Positions 18,439 to 26,924 are shown, counted from the first letter of the stretch. The stretch: 64,000 nucleotides of DNA from Streptomyces longisporoflavus (GCF_014649775.1 NZ_BMTR01000026.1:1-64000), one strand, 5' to 3'. Notes: generated from the letters alone by a model not told the origin. Made by a program: numbers and translations.

Positions 18439-19338
18439 GTGGAATTCTCCGTACTTGGACCGCTGCGCATGAACGAGCGCGGCGAGTCCTACACCCCGAC
18501 GGCGCCGAAGCAACGACAGCTGCTCACCCTGCTGCTCCTCAACGCGAACCAGGTCGTTTCCACCAACACGTGCATAGAAGAGCTGTGGGAGAACTCGCCT
18601 CCCAACAGCGCGCTTTCCACCCTCCAGTCGTACATACTCCAGCTGCGGCGCAGCCTGCGCCGGGTGCCGCGGATCGGCAGCCTGCAGGCCGCCCGCCTCA
18701 TCCTGGAGACCCGTGACGGCGGCTATCTCCTCGCGGTGCGCGGCGACGAACTCGACACCAACCGCTTCTGGGCGCTGGTGCGCGAGGGGCGTGCGGCGCT
18801 CCACCACGACGACGTACGGGCTTCGGCCTGTCTCTCCGAGGCCCTGCTGCTGTGGCAGGGGGCCGCGCTCTCCGACGTACAGCGAGGTCCTGTCCTGCGG
18901 GCCCATCTCGTGGGCCTTGAGGAGGAGCGGACGAGCGTGCAGGAGCAGCGCATCGGCGCGGATCTGCGCCTCGGCCGGCACCAGGAGCTGCTCGGCGAGC
19001 TGAGCCGGCTCACGGCCAAGTATCCGATGCACGAGAGTCTGCACGCCCAGTTCATGCTCGCGCTGCACCGCACCGGCCGTCGCACCCAGGCCCTTGAGGT
19101 GCTGCGGCGGCTGAGCACCGTGCTGCGCGAGGAGCTTGGCCTCGATCCCTCGCCGCGGGTGCGTCGGCTGCACCAGGCGATCCTGGCGGGCGACCCCGCT
19201 CTCGACCTCCTGGCGCACACCGACTCCGTGCTTGCCGCGGAGCCCGGCGCGCCGAACGGGCGGCTGGTGCCCGCGGGCGGTGAGCTGGTGACGGCGGGGG
19301 CGCCCGCGAGGCGCCGGGAGCAGCTGGTGCGGCGCTGA
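18439..19338 (+). CDS. SARP-family pathway activator
   Basis: The roughly 299-residue protein is a compact SARP. It begins VEFSVLGPLRMNERGESY, has an OmpR-type winged helix in the first 95 residues with PKQRQLLTLLLLNANQVVS, and a BTAD domain (about 105-250) with DTNRFWALVREGRAALHHDD and FMLALHRTGRRTQALEVLRR. SARPs bind direct repeats upstream of biosynthetic promoters and activate them. Placed between the type I PKS pair and the tailoring block, it is the best candidate for the cluster-situated activator. The start is uncertain: GTG 18439 matches where homologues begin and has GGGAAGG about 14 bases upstream; in-frame codons exist up to 18145. No TTA codon is present, unlike the AfsR-like regulator. 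Confidence 0.88.
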   Translation: MEFSVLGPLRMNERGESYTPTAPKQRQLLTLLLLNANQVVSTNTCIEELWENSPPNSALSTLQSYILQLRRSLRRVPRIGSLQAARLILETRDGGYLLAVRGDELDTNRFWALVREGRAALHHDDVRASACLSEALLLWQGAALSDVQRGPVLRAHLVGLEEERTSVQEQRIGADLRLGRHQELLGELSRLTAKYPMHESLHAQFMLALHRTGRRTQALEVLRRLSTVLREELGLDPSPRVRRLHQAILAGDPALDLLAHTDSVLAAEPGAPNGRLVPAGGELVTAGAPARRREQLVRR

Positions 19339-19380
19339 CCTGACCGTGCCACGCGGCACTGTGACGAGGTACGAGATACG

Positions 19381-19421
19381 AGGGCTGAGGTGACCCCTTG
19401 CCGGGGCGGCGCCTCAGCCCT
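19381..19421. terminator. Bidirectional hairpin terminator between SARP and TetR genes
   Basis: Ten-base complementary arms at 19381-19390 and 19412-19421 enclose a GC-rich loop and overlap the stop codon of the minus-strand TetR gene. The position between convergent genes fits a shared terminator. Confidence 0.65.
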
Positions 19422-20058
19422 TCCCGCTGCCGCCCGAAGCGGCCTTCCCTGGCGGCGGGTTGGCCGCGAGGAAAGCGTCGGCGACGGTGTGCACGTACTC
19501 CGCGCCGAAGGTGCGCTCCGCGAGGAGCCTGCGGAACATCAGCGGGCCCGCGAGTTGGTCGATGGCCAGCTCGGTGTCCAGGTCGCCGGGCAGTTCGCCG
19601 TTCTCCTTGGCCAGCTCGACGATCGCGCGGAACCCTCCGGAGCCCGCCTGGTACAGCGACTCCTTGAGCTCGGCGAACGTCGGGTCCACACCGGCGCGTT
19701 CGATGACCACCCGCATCCCGCGCTCCCCCACCGGGTCGTGCAGCAGGGCCCGGAGACCGTTGAGCTGCCCGATGAGATCTTCACGCAGGATGCCCGTGCG
19801 GGCGGGGCGGGCGTTCGCGATGCGCTGGGCGATGGCCTCGTAGATGAGGGACGGGGAGTCGGGCCAGTGGCGGTACAGGGTCGTGCGGCCCACCCCGCTG
19901 CGTGCGGCGACGGCGACATGGGTGACCGCGGCCCAGCCCTGTTCGACGAGCAGCTCCTGCGCCGCCGCGAGAGCGGCGGCCCGGCTCCGGGCCGCCCGCG
20001 GGTCCATCCCGCGCCCCGGCACCCGGCTGCGACCTGCGGCATCGGCCTGCGTGGCCAT
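19414..20058 (-). CDS. TetR-family transcriptional regulator
   Basis: The 214-residue protein has an N-terminal helix-turn-helix with HVAVAARSGVGRTTLYRHW (about residues 45-64) and an alpha-helical C-terminal domain with NGELPGDLDTELAIDQLAG. It should be a repressor. GGGGAG lies about 7 bases before ATG 20058. Upstream on the same strand is an 800-bp repeat block and then the NmrA-like gene, so whether it shares a transcript with that gene is unclear. The 3' tail is Gly/Ser/Lys-rich. The reading frame stays open far upstream through the repeats, but that extension is Pro/Arg/Gly low-complexity sequence and was rejected. Confidence 0.88.
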   Translation of the reverse strand: MATQADAAGRSRVPGRGMDPRAARSRAAALAAAQELLVEQGWAAVTHVAVAARSGVGRTTLYRHWPDSPSLIYEAIAQRIANARPARTGILREDLIGQLNGLRALLHDPVGERGMRVVIERAGVDPTFAELKESLYQAGSGGFRAIVELAKENGELPGDLDTELAIDQLAGPLMFRRLLAERTFGAEYVHTVADAFLAANPPPGKAASGGSGKG

Positions 20059-20855
20059 GGCGGCTCCCCGTGGTTCGGTGATCTGTTGTCCGGTACAGAG
20101 TGTGCCACTTCGCTCCCCTGCGGGGCGGGTCCCGGAGGGGCACGGTCCGCCTGGGGCGGCGCCTGGGTTCGCCCGTGGCGGCGCCCGGGTCCGCCTGAGC
20201 CGGTGGGCGGGTCCGCCCGGGCCGGTGGGCGGGTCCGCCCGTAGCGGCGAACTTCGCTCCCCTGCGGGGCGGGTCCCGGAAGGGCGCGGTCCGCCTGGGG
20301 CGGCGCCCAGGCCCGCCTGGGCGGTGGACGGGTCCGCCCGTGCCGGCGCCAGGGTCCGCCTGGGCCGGTGGACGGGCCGCCCGTAGCGGCGCCCGGGTCC
20401 GCCTGAACCGGTGGGCGGGTCCGCCCGTGACGGCGCCCGGGTCCACCCGGGCCGGTGGACGGGTCCGCCCGGGAAGTGTGCGGCTCCTCCCGAGAAGCCC
20501 GCCGGCCCGCCCGAGAAGAGCACAGGCCCGTCCGGGAGGGCGGGCATCCGTCCGGGAAGGCGGGCACCCGTCCGGGAAGGCGGACACCCGGCCAGGGAAG
20601 GCCGCCACCCGTCCGGGAAACCGGGCCCCGGCCAGGAAGGCGGGCCCCCGGCCGGGAGCGCGCACGCCCGTCCGCCGGCCCACCCGGGGATCTGCGCACG
20701 CCCGTCCGCCGGCCCACCCGGGGATCTGCGCACGCCCGTCCGCCGGCCCACCCGGGGATCTGCGCACGCCCGTCCGCCGGCCCACCCGGGGGCCTGCGCG
20801 CGCCCGTCCGCGAAACGTGCCGCGCGCAGGCCCGCCCGGAAGGGCCCCGCGTTCG
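20059..20855. repeat. GC-rich block of imperfect direct and tandem repeats
   Basis: This 800-bp gap between two minus-strand genes is almost entirely repetitive. The left half (about 20107-20450) is built from variants of GGGTCCGCCCG and GCCGGTGGGCG. A 57-bp segment beginning ACTTCGCTCC at 20107 recurs at 20251 with a few changes, a 144-bp period. The middle (about 20480-20640) is made of CGTCCGGGAAGGCGGGCAC-like units. The right end is a near-perfect 34-bp tandem array (20661-20812). All reading frames through it are low-complexity and no gene is supported. Confidence 0.85.
20661..20812. repeat. Tandem array of a 34-bp unit, four copies plus a partial
   Basis: Units begin at 20661, 20695, 20729 and 20763. 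The first three are identical over 34 bases; the fourth differs only near its end (ggggcctg for gggatctg), and a diverged partial fifth starts at 20797. The unit contains the complementary pieces GGCC and CCGG but no unique spacers, so it is not a CRISPR array. The array ends about 45 bp from the stop of the NmrA-like gene. Confidence 0.9.
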
Positions 20856-21725
20856 TCAGGCGCGGTAGAAGTCCAGGTGGTCGTGCGCCCAGGTGGCGAA
20901 GGAGCGGGGGGCGCGGCCCAGGACGCGCTGGACGTCGGGGGAGAGCCGGCCGTGCAGTTCGCTGCCGTGCTCGATCGCCTCCTCCAGTGTCGTGATCACC
21001 CCGTTCACGGTCTCCTCGGAGAAGTGGCGCAGCATCATCTCCCGGTGCGCGGCCAGCGGCACCGTCTCGAAGCGCAGGTCGCGCCCGAGCAGTGAACCGA
21101 GCACGGCAAGCTGCTCGCGGCCCGTCAGCGCCTGCGGCCCCGTCAGTTCGTACACCCGGCCCTCGTGGCCCTCTTCCGTGAGCGCACGCACCGCCACCTC
21201 GGCGATGTCACGGGGGTCGACGATCGCCTCCGGCACGTCCGCGAGCGGCCCGCGGGCGACCCCTTCGGCCTTGACCGAGGCGGCCCAGCCGAGGTTCATG
21301 CTCATGAAGCCGTTCGGCCGCAGGATCGTCCACGGCACCCCGGACTCCCGCAGCGCGTCCTCGGCGACGCGGTGCCAGTGGCCCAGCGGGTTCTTCTTGG
21401 GGTCCTCGGCCATCTCCACCCCGAGGGTGGACAGCTGCACGATGTGCTCGACGCCCGCCTTGCGCGCGGCGGCCACCAAGTGCGCGTCGTGCGTCGCCTT
21501 GTTGGCGCCGAGCGACATCAGGAAGACCTTCTGTACGCCGTCGAGCGCGGCCGGCAGCGTCTCCGGGCGCCCCAGGTCGGCGGCGACCACCTCCAGGTCC
21601 GCGCCCGTGTCGAACGCCGCCTTGGCCGGGTCGCGGGTGAGCGCCCGCACCTTGTGCCCGTCGGCGCGCAGCAGCGAAAGGACTTTGCCGCCCACGTTTC
21701 CCGTGGCTCCGGTCACCAGAATCAT
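20856..21725 (-). CDS. NmrA-like NAD(P)-binding reductase
   Basis: The 289-residue protein is an atypical SDR of the NmrA/HSCARG type. It has the Rossmann motif GATGNVGG at residues 6-13, then RALTRDPAKAAF (NADP-binding Arg), and GVPWTILRPNGFMSMNLGW, a signature of the family. Relatives reduce quinones or polyketide intermediates (ActVI-ORF-like roles) or act as redox sensors; the substrate cannot be told. It follows the FAD hydroxylase gene by 51 bp on the same strand, so the two probably act on the same aromatic intermediate. A related gene lies at 58896-59732. GAGGAG is about 7 bases before the ATG. Confidence 0.85.
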   Translation of the reverse strand: MILVTGATGNVGGKVLSLLRADGHKVRALTRDPAKAAFDTGADLEVVAADLGRPETLPAALDGVQKVFLMSLGANKATHDAHLVAAARKAGVEHIVQLSTLGVEMAEDPKKNPLGHWHRVAEDALRESGVPWTILRPNGFMSMNLGWAASVKAEGVARGPLADVPEAIVDPRDIAEVAVRALTEEGHEGRVYELTGPQALTGREQLAVLGSLLGRDLRFETVPLAAHREMMLRHFSEETVNGVITTLEEAIEHGSELHGRLSPDVQRVLGRAPRSFATWAHDHLDFYRA

Positions 21726-21776
21726 CGTCGTCTCCTCGTTCGTCGTCCGTACAGGGGTGGGTGGGTCGGAACCGGG

Positions 21777-23399
21777 CTAGCCGGCCGCCGGGCCGGGCCG
21801 GTCGAGGACCGTGCGCAGGGCGTTCTCCAGGGCCTCGCCCGCGGCGTCGGTGTCCGCGGGCGCGCCGCCCGCGCGCCAGGCGACGAAGCGGTCGGGCCGT
21901 ACCAGGACCGCGCCCGCCGCGCTCACGCCGTAGCTCTTCTCCCACTCGGTGCCCGCGAGCCGGTGCACCGGCAGGGTGATGCCGAGCCGGTCCGCCGCGC
22001 GGTCCGCCGCGGCCGTCCACGCCTCGCCCGTGCCCTCGCCGGTGAGCAGCACGAAGGAGCGGCCGAACAGGGCGGTGGTGGACGCGGCGGGCGAGCCGTC
22101 GGGCAGCGCCACGTAGGGCGCCCGCGAGCCGGGGCGGCCGGTCGGGGCCGCCGGGTCCTCCAGGAGTTCCCCGGCGTCGTCGGCCTCGCGGACCACGGCA
22201 CCGGCCGCGCACCGGTAGCCGAAGGCCTGCACGACGGGCGGCAGCGGCGCGGCGAGCGCCCCGTCGTCGAGGTAACCCGCGAGGCGTTCCACGGTGTTGC
22301 GCAGCTGCTGCTCGCCGATCATCTCGGAGACCGGACGGCGTTCCGCGTCGTGGCTGTCGAGCAGTCCGGGCCCTGCCTCGCCCTTGACGACCATGGCCAG
22401 CTTCCACGCGAGGTAGAAGCCGTCCGTGATCGCGGTGTTGCCGCCGAGGCCGCCCGGCGCGGGCACCAGCCTGGCCGCGTCGCCCACCAGGTGTACGCGG
22501 CCCTCGCTGAACCGGTCGGCGATCTCGCTGACGATGTCGGTGCGGCCCGTCTCGACGACCTTCAGCGGCAGGTCGGGCAGGCCGAGGCCGGTGCGGACGA
22601 GGTCGGCGCACCGCTCCTCGGTGAACGTGCCGAAGTCCGGCGGGTTCTGGGACATGCCGAGCACATAGCCGTAACGGCCGGGGACGTCGGTGGTGTAGAA
22701 GACGCCGGGTGCCGGCTGCTGCAGCCAGAAGAGCGCGAACTTGCGGCCCTCGGCGACGCCGGGCAGCTGCCGCAGCGGCTCGCTCAGGTCGGCGTCGAAG
22801 AAGACCCGGAAGATCTCGCCGAGGTTCCCGCGGCCGTGCATGCCGATGCCGAGCTCCCGCCGCACGGGGCTGTGCGCGCCGTCGGCGCCCACCACGTAGT
22901 CGGCGGTCACCGTCCGCTCGGTGCCGGTGCCCACGTCCCGCAGTACGGCGGTGACCAGGTCCGGCGACTGGGTGAGCGAGAGAAGTTCGGTGTCGAAGCG
23001 GATCTCGGCGCCCAGTTCGGCGGCCCGGTCGGCCAGGATCTCCTCGGTCCGCTCCTGCCCCGCCATCGCCCAGTCCTCGGGCGAGACATGGCGCATCGCC
23101 ATCTCGCCCTCGGTCATGATCCGCTTGAGGACGGGTCCGGCCAGGCTGTCGGCCACCACCATGTAGAACTCGCCGGTGCCCTCGTCGGGGCCCGCGGCGG
23201 CGATCCGGTCGGCGATGCCGCCGATCCGCAGGGCCTCCATGGTGTGGGGGTACTGCCCGCGCGCCTTCATGATGACCGAGGTGCCCGGGTGTTTCTCCGC
23301 CACCAGCGGCCTGACGCCGTGGAGTCCCAGGAACAGCGCGGTGGTCAGGCCCGCGAGGCCGCCGCCCACGATGAGAACGGGTACGTGCTCGTCCGACAC
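21777..23399 (-). CDS. FAD-dependent aromatic polyketide hydroxylase
   Basis: The 540-residue protein belongs to the group A flavoprotein monooxygenases (PheA/TfdB type, as in polyketide hydroxylases PgaE and RdmE). Visible motifs are GGGLAG at residues 12-17, the DG motif YVVGADGAHSPVR, and the GD motif LVGDAARLVPAPGGLGGN near 306, followed by a thioredoxin-like C-terminal region. It should use NAD(P)H and O2 to hydroxylate an aromatic ring or cause oxidative rearrangement. GTG 23399 was chosen because AAGGAGTGGCC precedes it. It is the first gene of a two-gene minus-strand unit with the NmrA-like reductase and is divergent from the ABM monooxygenase. Confidence 0.93.
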   Translation of the reverse strand: MSDEHVPVLIVGGGLAGLTTALFLGLHGVRPLVAEKHPGTSVIMKARGQYPHTMEALRIGGIADRIAAAGPDEGTGEFYMVVADSLAGPVLKRIMTEGEMAMRHVSPEDWAMAGQERTEEILADRAAELGAEIRFDTELLSLTQSPDLVTAVLRDVGTGTERTVTADYVVGADGAHSPVRRELGIGMHGRGNLGEIFRVFFDADLSEPLRQLPGVAEGRKFALFWLQQPAPGVFYTTDVPGRYGYVLGMSQNPPDFGTFTEERCADLVRTGLGLPDLPLKVVETGRTDIVSEIADRFSEGRVHLVGDAARLVPAPGGLGGNTAITDGFYLAWKLAMVVKGEAGPGLLDSHDAERRPVSEMIGEQQLRNTVERLAGYLDDGALAAPLPPVVQAFGYRCAAGAVVREADDAGELLEDPAAPTGRPGSRAPYVALPDGSPAASTTALFGRSFVLLTGEGTGEAWTAAADRAADRLGITLPVHRLAGTEWEKSYGVSAAGAVLVRPDRFVAWRAGGAPADTDAAGEALENALRTVLDRPGPAAG

Positions 23400-23655
23400 G
23401 GCCACTCCTTGGTCGCTTGGGTCTTCTCGCCTCGACCCGGGCCGGCTCGGGGCCGGCTCGGGTCGTCGGGGGGCCGTCGCCACAGGTCCGGACGGCCGGG
23501 CGCCCAGTCTGCGGACGGCCGTTGGAGGTCCGATGGGGTTCCGGTGGGCGGCGGCGTCCTCCACCACCGCCCCAACAGCCCATCAGCGGACGCCTCGAAG
23601 GTGGCAGCAGCGGCTCGCGCGAGCGCCGCCCACCCTTCGAGACACAGGAGTCGTC
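23400..23655. promoter_or_regulatory. Divergent promoter region, FAD hydroxylase and ABM operons
   Basis: The 256-bp gap drives two tailoring operons in opposite directions. It contains the tandem CGGGCCGGCTCGGGGCCGGCTCGGG (about 23438-23462) and two copies of GCGGACGG-type sequence, but no operator I can name. Confidence 0.4.
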
Positions 23656-23952
23656 GTGGTCGTCTTCGTCAACAAGCTGACACTCACCGGAGCGGCCGAG
23701 GACCTGGAACGCATCTACGCCCATGTCGCCGAGTTCATGCGCACCCGTCCCGGTCTCATCCGCTACCAGCTCGTCCGCTCGCAGAGCGACCCGTCCGTGT
23801 ACTTCAACGTCGCGGAGTGGGAGGACCAGACGTCCTTCGAACAGGCCCTGAAGGAGCCGGAGTTCCGCAACCGCCTGAAGGCCCTGGGTACGGTCATCAA
23901 GGGTGAGCCGCACCTGTCCGACCTGGTCGAGTCCGGCGTCGGGGAGGCCTGA
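23656..23952 (+). CDS. Antibiotic biosynthesis monooxygenase (ABM) domain protein
   Basis: The 98-residue protein is a single ABM (ferredoxin-like) domain: VVVFVNKLTLTGAAEDLERI, RTRPGLIRYQLVRS, VYFNVAEWEDQTSFEQAL, and HLSDLVESG. Small dimeric ABM proteins such as ActVA-ORF6 oxidise anthrones to quinones without cofactor, using O2. The same role is plausible on the tricyclic product of the type II PKS, but several ABM-fold proteins are not oxygenases. GTG 23656 has CAGGAG at 5 bases. Only 3 bases separate its stop from the next start, so it is translated with the following NTF2-like gene. Confidence 0.85.
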   Translation: MVVFVNKLTLTGAAEDLERIYAHVAEFMRTRPGLIRYQLVRSQSDPSVYFNVAEWEDQTSFEQALKEPEFRNRLKALGTVIKGEPHLSDLVESGVGEA

Positions 23953-23955
23953 ACC

Positions 23956-24396
23956 ATGCCAGGACCCCTCAAGATCACCACCCCGGTCGACGCCGAGACG
24001 TACTCCCGGATCACGCAGTTCTACGCCCACCAGATGCAGCTCCTCGACGAGCGGGCGGCCGAGGAGTGGGCCGACGGATTCACCGAGGACGGGGTCTTCG
24101 CGCAGAACGTGAAGCCGGAGCCCTGGACGGGCCGCGCGGTCATCGCCGAGCGGATGCGCGCCGGCATGGACCGCCTCGCCACCAAGGACGTACAGCGGCG
24201 GCACTGGTTCGGCATGGTCGCCACCGAGCGGCAGGACGACGAGACCGTACTGACCCGCTATTACGCCATGGTCTACGAGACCCCGCGGGGCGGCCGTGCC
24301 GCCACGTATCTCAGCACCACCGGCGAGGACGTCCTGGTCCTCCAGGACGGCCAGTGGCGGATCAAGCACCGCCTCATCACCCACGACGGCACCTGA
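23956..24396 (+). CDS. NTF2/SnoaL-like protein (SnoaL_4-type)
   Basis: The 146-residue protein shows an NTF2 fold: FYAHQMQLLDERAAEEWADGF, then FTEDGVFAQNV, WTGRAVIAERM, and a C-terminal VLVLQDGQWRIKHRLI. This type resembles the small subunits of ring-hydroxylating dioxygenases and the cyclase-like proteins of aromatic polyketide clusters. No catalytic residue can be assigned. It lies 3 bp after the ABM gene and 37 bp before another NTF2-like gene in one plus-strand operon (23656-26907). Confidence 0.8.
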   Translation: MPGPLKITTPVDAETYSRITQFYAHQMQLLDERAAEEWADGFTEDGVFAQNVKPEPWTGRAVIAERMRAGMDRLATKDVQRRHWFGMVATERQDDETVLTRYYAMVYETPRGGRAATYLSTTGEDVLVLQDGQWRIKHRLITHDGT

Positions 24397-24433
24397 TCCG
24401 GCCGGCACCCAGGAACGAAAGAAGGTTTTGAGC

Positions 24434-24895
24434 ATGACCGAGCTGACACGCGAACGGGTGGCGGCGGCGTACGCCTCGCTGGTGACCGGGGACCGGGAGC
24501 AGATTCTCCAGTACTGGTCGCAGGACGTGCGCTTCCAGATGCCCGGCAACCACCAGTACGCAGGCTGGTTCGTCGGTCTGGACGACTATCTGTCGAAGAT
24601 GGGCAAGCTGATGGCCGCCACCGGCGGGCGCATCTCCTCCGAGACGCTCGACGTCCTGGTCGACCAGGAGGCCGGTGTGTCGATCGACGTGTACCGCCTC
24701 GACGGCTACCGCGAGCACGCCAAGGAGGGCGCGACCTCTCCGTACGAGCGCCTCCAGGTCGAGGGCGTGCACGTGCTGCGCTGGCAGGACGGCCGGATCG
24801 TCGAGGGCCGCAGCGCCCTGTTCGCCGACGGCGTCACCCAGGGCAACCTGTGGTGGTCCCCGGTCGGCGCCGACGGCGAGCGCTACGAGTACTGA
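24434..24895 (+). CDS. SnoaL-like polyketide cyclase family protein
   Basis: The 153-residue protein is NTF2-like with FQMPGNHQYAGWFVGLDDYL, LQVEGVHVLRWQDGRIVEGRSALFADG. The layout (an acidic DVRFQMPGNH strand, then W-F-V-G helix) is that of SnoaL-type proteins, which close rings or hydroxylate in aromatic polyketide pathways. It resembles the protein at 393-803 (both have MPG/IPG-N/D-H before W-V-G), so the two may be paralogues. The ATG at 24434 lies 13 bases after a GAAGG. Its stop codon sits inside a short tandem repeat (24887-24940). Confidence 0.82.
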   Translation: MTELTRERVAAAYASLVTGDREQILQYWSQDVRFQMPGNHQYAGWFVGLDDYLSKMGKLMAATGGRISSETLDVLVDQEAGVSIDVYRLDGYREHAKEGATSPYERLQVEGVHVLRWQDGRIVEGRSALFADGVTQGNLWWSPVGADGERYEY

Positions 24896-24940
24896 GCCAC
24901 GAGTACTGAGCCACGAGTACCGAGCCACGACTACCGACAC
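24887..24940. repeat. 14-bp tandem repeat at the end of a SnoaL-like gene
   Basis: GAGTACTGAGCCAC occurs at 24887, 24901 and, with one change, 24915, with a degenerate fourth copy from 24929. The first copy contains the gene's TGA stop (24893-24895), so the array probably arose by slippage at the gene end. Confidence 0.85.
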
Positions 24941-25024
24941 CCCGCGAGGCCGTCCGGGCGCGTGTCCCCGGCACGGCCCCGCGCATCCCAGCGAGGCAAC
25001 GCGACGCAGCGAGGAAACGCAGCC

Positions 25025-25795
25025 ATGACTGAGCCAGCACAGGGTCTGCTCCAGGACCGGGCGGTGGTGATCACCGGGGGCGGTACGGGCATCGGCCGGG
25101 CAGCCGCGCACGCCTTCGCCGCCGAAGGCGCCCGGGTAATGGTGGTCGGCCGCAGGACAGCCGTACTCGCCGAGACGGCCCGCGGTCACGCGGGCAGCAT
25201 CCATCCGTTCGGCGCCGACCTCTCGGACCCGCGGACACCGCGCGCCGTGGTGGCGGCGGCCGAGCGCGAACTCGGCGGCATCGACGTCCTGGTCAACAAC
25301 GCCGTCACGATGGGCTCCGCGCCGCTGGGCCGCATCGACCCCGACAACACCCGCGACCAGGTGGCCGTGAACCTGCTCGCGCCGCTGTTCCTGACCCAGG
25401 AGGCGCTGCCCGCGCTCGAGTCCTCCAAGGGCCTGGTCATCAACGTCACCACGGCCGGCAACCAGCGCGGCTGGCCCGGCCATTCGGTCTACGGCGCCAC
25501 CAAGGCCGCCCTCGACTTCCTCACCCGCACCTGGGCCCTGGAGCTCGCCCCCAAGGGAGTCAGGGTCGCCGGCATCGCCCCCGGCCCGGTGGACACACCG
25601 ATCGCGGAGCACGCCGGGCTCGACCCCGAGGGCATCGCGCAACTGCGCGCACGCCAGCGCGGCCGGGTGCCGCTCGGCCGGGTGGGCCAGCCGGAGGAGG
25701 TGGCCTGGTGGATGGTCGCCCTGGCCCGCCCCGAGGCGTCGTTCGCCACCGGTCTCGTCCTGCCCGTGGACGGCGGCGCGAGCGTCGTCTTCTGA
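25025..25795 (+). CDS. Short-chain dehydrogenase/reductase
   Basis: This 256-residue classical SDR has the NAD(P) motif GGGTGIG, the NNA motif (DVLVNNAVT), a Ser in NVTTAGNQRG, YGATK catalytic Tyr and Lys, and a C-terminal LPVDGG tail. It should oxidise or reduce a keto/hydroxy group on a pathway intermediate; substrate unknown. It is the fourth gene of the plus-strand operon starting with the ABM gene and is followed after 38 bp by a flavoenzyme. ATG 25025 follows GAGGAAACGCAGCC. Confidence 0.88.
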   Translation: MTEPAQGLLQDRAVVITGGGTGIGRAAAHAFAAEGARVMVVGRRTAVLAETARGHAGSIHPFGADLSDPRTPRAVVAAAERELGGIDVLVNNAVTMGSAPLGRIDPDNTRDQVAVNLLAPLFLTQEALPALESSKGLVINVTTAGNQRGWPGHSVYGATKAALDFLTRTWALELAPKGVRVAGIAPGPVDTPIAEHAGLDPEGIAQLRARQRGRVPLGRVGQPEEVAWWMVALARPEASFATGLVLPVDGGASVVF

Positions 25796-25833
25796 CCGCA
25801 CTCCCGGGCCGCCCAACAACCTACGGAGCCAGC

Positions 25834-26907
25834 ATGCAATTCGGCATCAACTTCTTCCCCACCGTCGGGCCGGACGACAAGGACGCGGCGGACTACTTCG
25901 AGGAGAGCCTGAACCTGGTCGAGCTCGCCGAAGAGCTCGGCTTCGACCACGTCAAGACGGTGGAGCACTACTTCTTCAAGTACGGCGGCTACAGCCCGGA
26001 CCCGGTCACGTTCCTGACCGCCGCCGCGGCCCGCACCAAGCGCATCAAGCTGGTGACCGGCGCCGTCATCCCCGCGTTCACGCACCCGCTGAAGCTGGCC
26101 GGCAAGCTGGCCATGCTCGACAACATCTCCCGCGGCCGGCTCCAGGTGGGCTTCGGACGCGCCTTCCTGCCCGACGAGTTCGACGCGTTCGGCATCGACA
26201 TGGACGAGAGCAGGGCGCGCTTCGAGGAGGGTCTGCGGGCCTGCCAGAAGCTGTGGAGCGAGGAGGACGTCGTCTGGAACGGCAGCTTCCACTCCTTCGG
26301 CCCGGTCACCCTGCTGCCGCGCCCCTACCAGCGCCCGCACCCGCCGATCCTGGTGGCCACGGCGAAGACGCCGTCCTCCTGCGAGCAGGCGGGGCGTGAC
26401 GGCCACGGCCTGATGATGGTCCCCTCGATCAACAAGCGCGAGGTCGTGCAGGACATGCTCGGCCTCTACCGCAAGGCGTGGGCGGACGCGGGCCATCCCG
26501 GCGAGGGCGAGGTCCACATGAGCTACAACTGCTACCTCAGCGAGGACCCCGCCGAGGCCAGGGCCAAGGGCAAGGAGTACTCGCAGCGCAGCAACCTGGT
26601 CATGCGGGACGCGGTGGCCGCCTGGGGAGAGCGGCGCAGCGAGGTGTACGCGGGCTACGAGAAGGTCGTGGAGAACATCGCCAGGGCCGACTTCGACCGC
26701 TCGCTGGCCGACAACAAGGTCCTCGTCGGCACCCCGGACGAGGTCACCGAGCGGCTCCGGACGATCCGGGAGTGGTTCGGCGACATCGCCGTCAGCCTGC
26801 AGGTCATCTCCGGCAACCCCAGCCACGAGGAGTCGGTGCGCAGCATGCGGCTCTTCGCCGAGCAGGTCATCCCGCGCTTTAGCGACACGTCGGCCGCCGT
26901 CTCCTGA
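25834..26907 (+). CDS. LLM-class flavin-dependent oxidoreductase
   Basis: The 357-residue protein is a luciferase-like (bacterial LLM) TIM-barrel enzyme: MQFGINFFPTVG, ELGFDHVKTVEHYF, VTGAVIPAFTHPLKLAGKLA, GRLQVGFGRAFLPDEF, and TPDEVTERLRTIREWF near the end. Such enzymes use reduced FMN or F420, supplied by a separate reductase, to hydroxylate or oxidise a substrate. The SIP-type flavin reductase at 3949-4731 is one possible partner, an inference. Last gene of its operon, ended by a strong hairpin. ATG preceded by CGGAG. Confidence 0.9.
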   Translation: MQFGINFFPTVGPDDKDAADYFEESLNLVELAEELGFDHVKTVEHYFFKYGGYSPDPVTFLTAAAARTKRIKLVTGAVIPAFTHPLKLAGKLAMLDNISRGRLQVGFGRAFLPDEFDAFGIDMDESRARFEEGLRACQKLWSEEDVVWNGSFHSFGPVTLLPRPYQRPHPPILVATAKTPSSCEQAGRDGHGLMMVPSINKREVVQDMLGLYRKAWADAGHPGEGEVHMSYNCYLSEDPAEARAKGKEYSQRSNLVMRDAVAAWGERRSEVYAGYEKVVENIARADFDRSLADNKVLVGTPDEVTERLRTIREWFGDIAVSLQVISGNPSHEESVRSMRLFAEQVIPRFSDTSAAVS

Positions 26908-26924
26908 ACCGGCGGCACACCGTA

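Noticed and set aside
19414..20751. TetR protein extended N-terminally to 445 residues
   Set aside because: The extension is translated GC-rich repeat DNA. A good ribosome site and a standard TetR start lie at 20058.
20661..20812. CRISPR array
   Set aside because: The 34-bp units are directly adjacent with no variable spacers, and no cas gene is near.
21208..24549. A 1113-codon minus-strand frame across the hydroxylase and ABM genes
   Set aside because: It is out of frame with the recognisable proteins and is Arg/Gly/Pro-rich.
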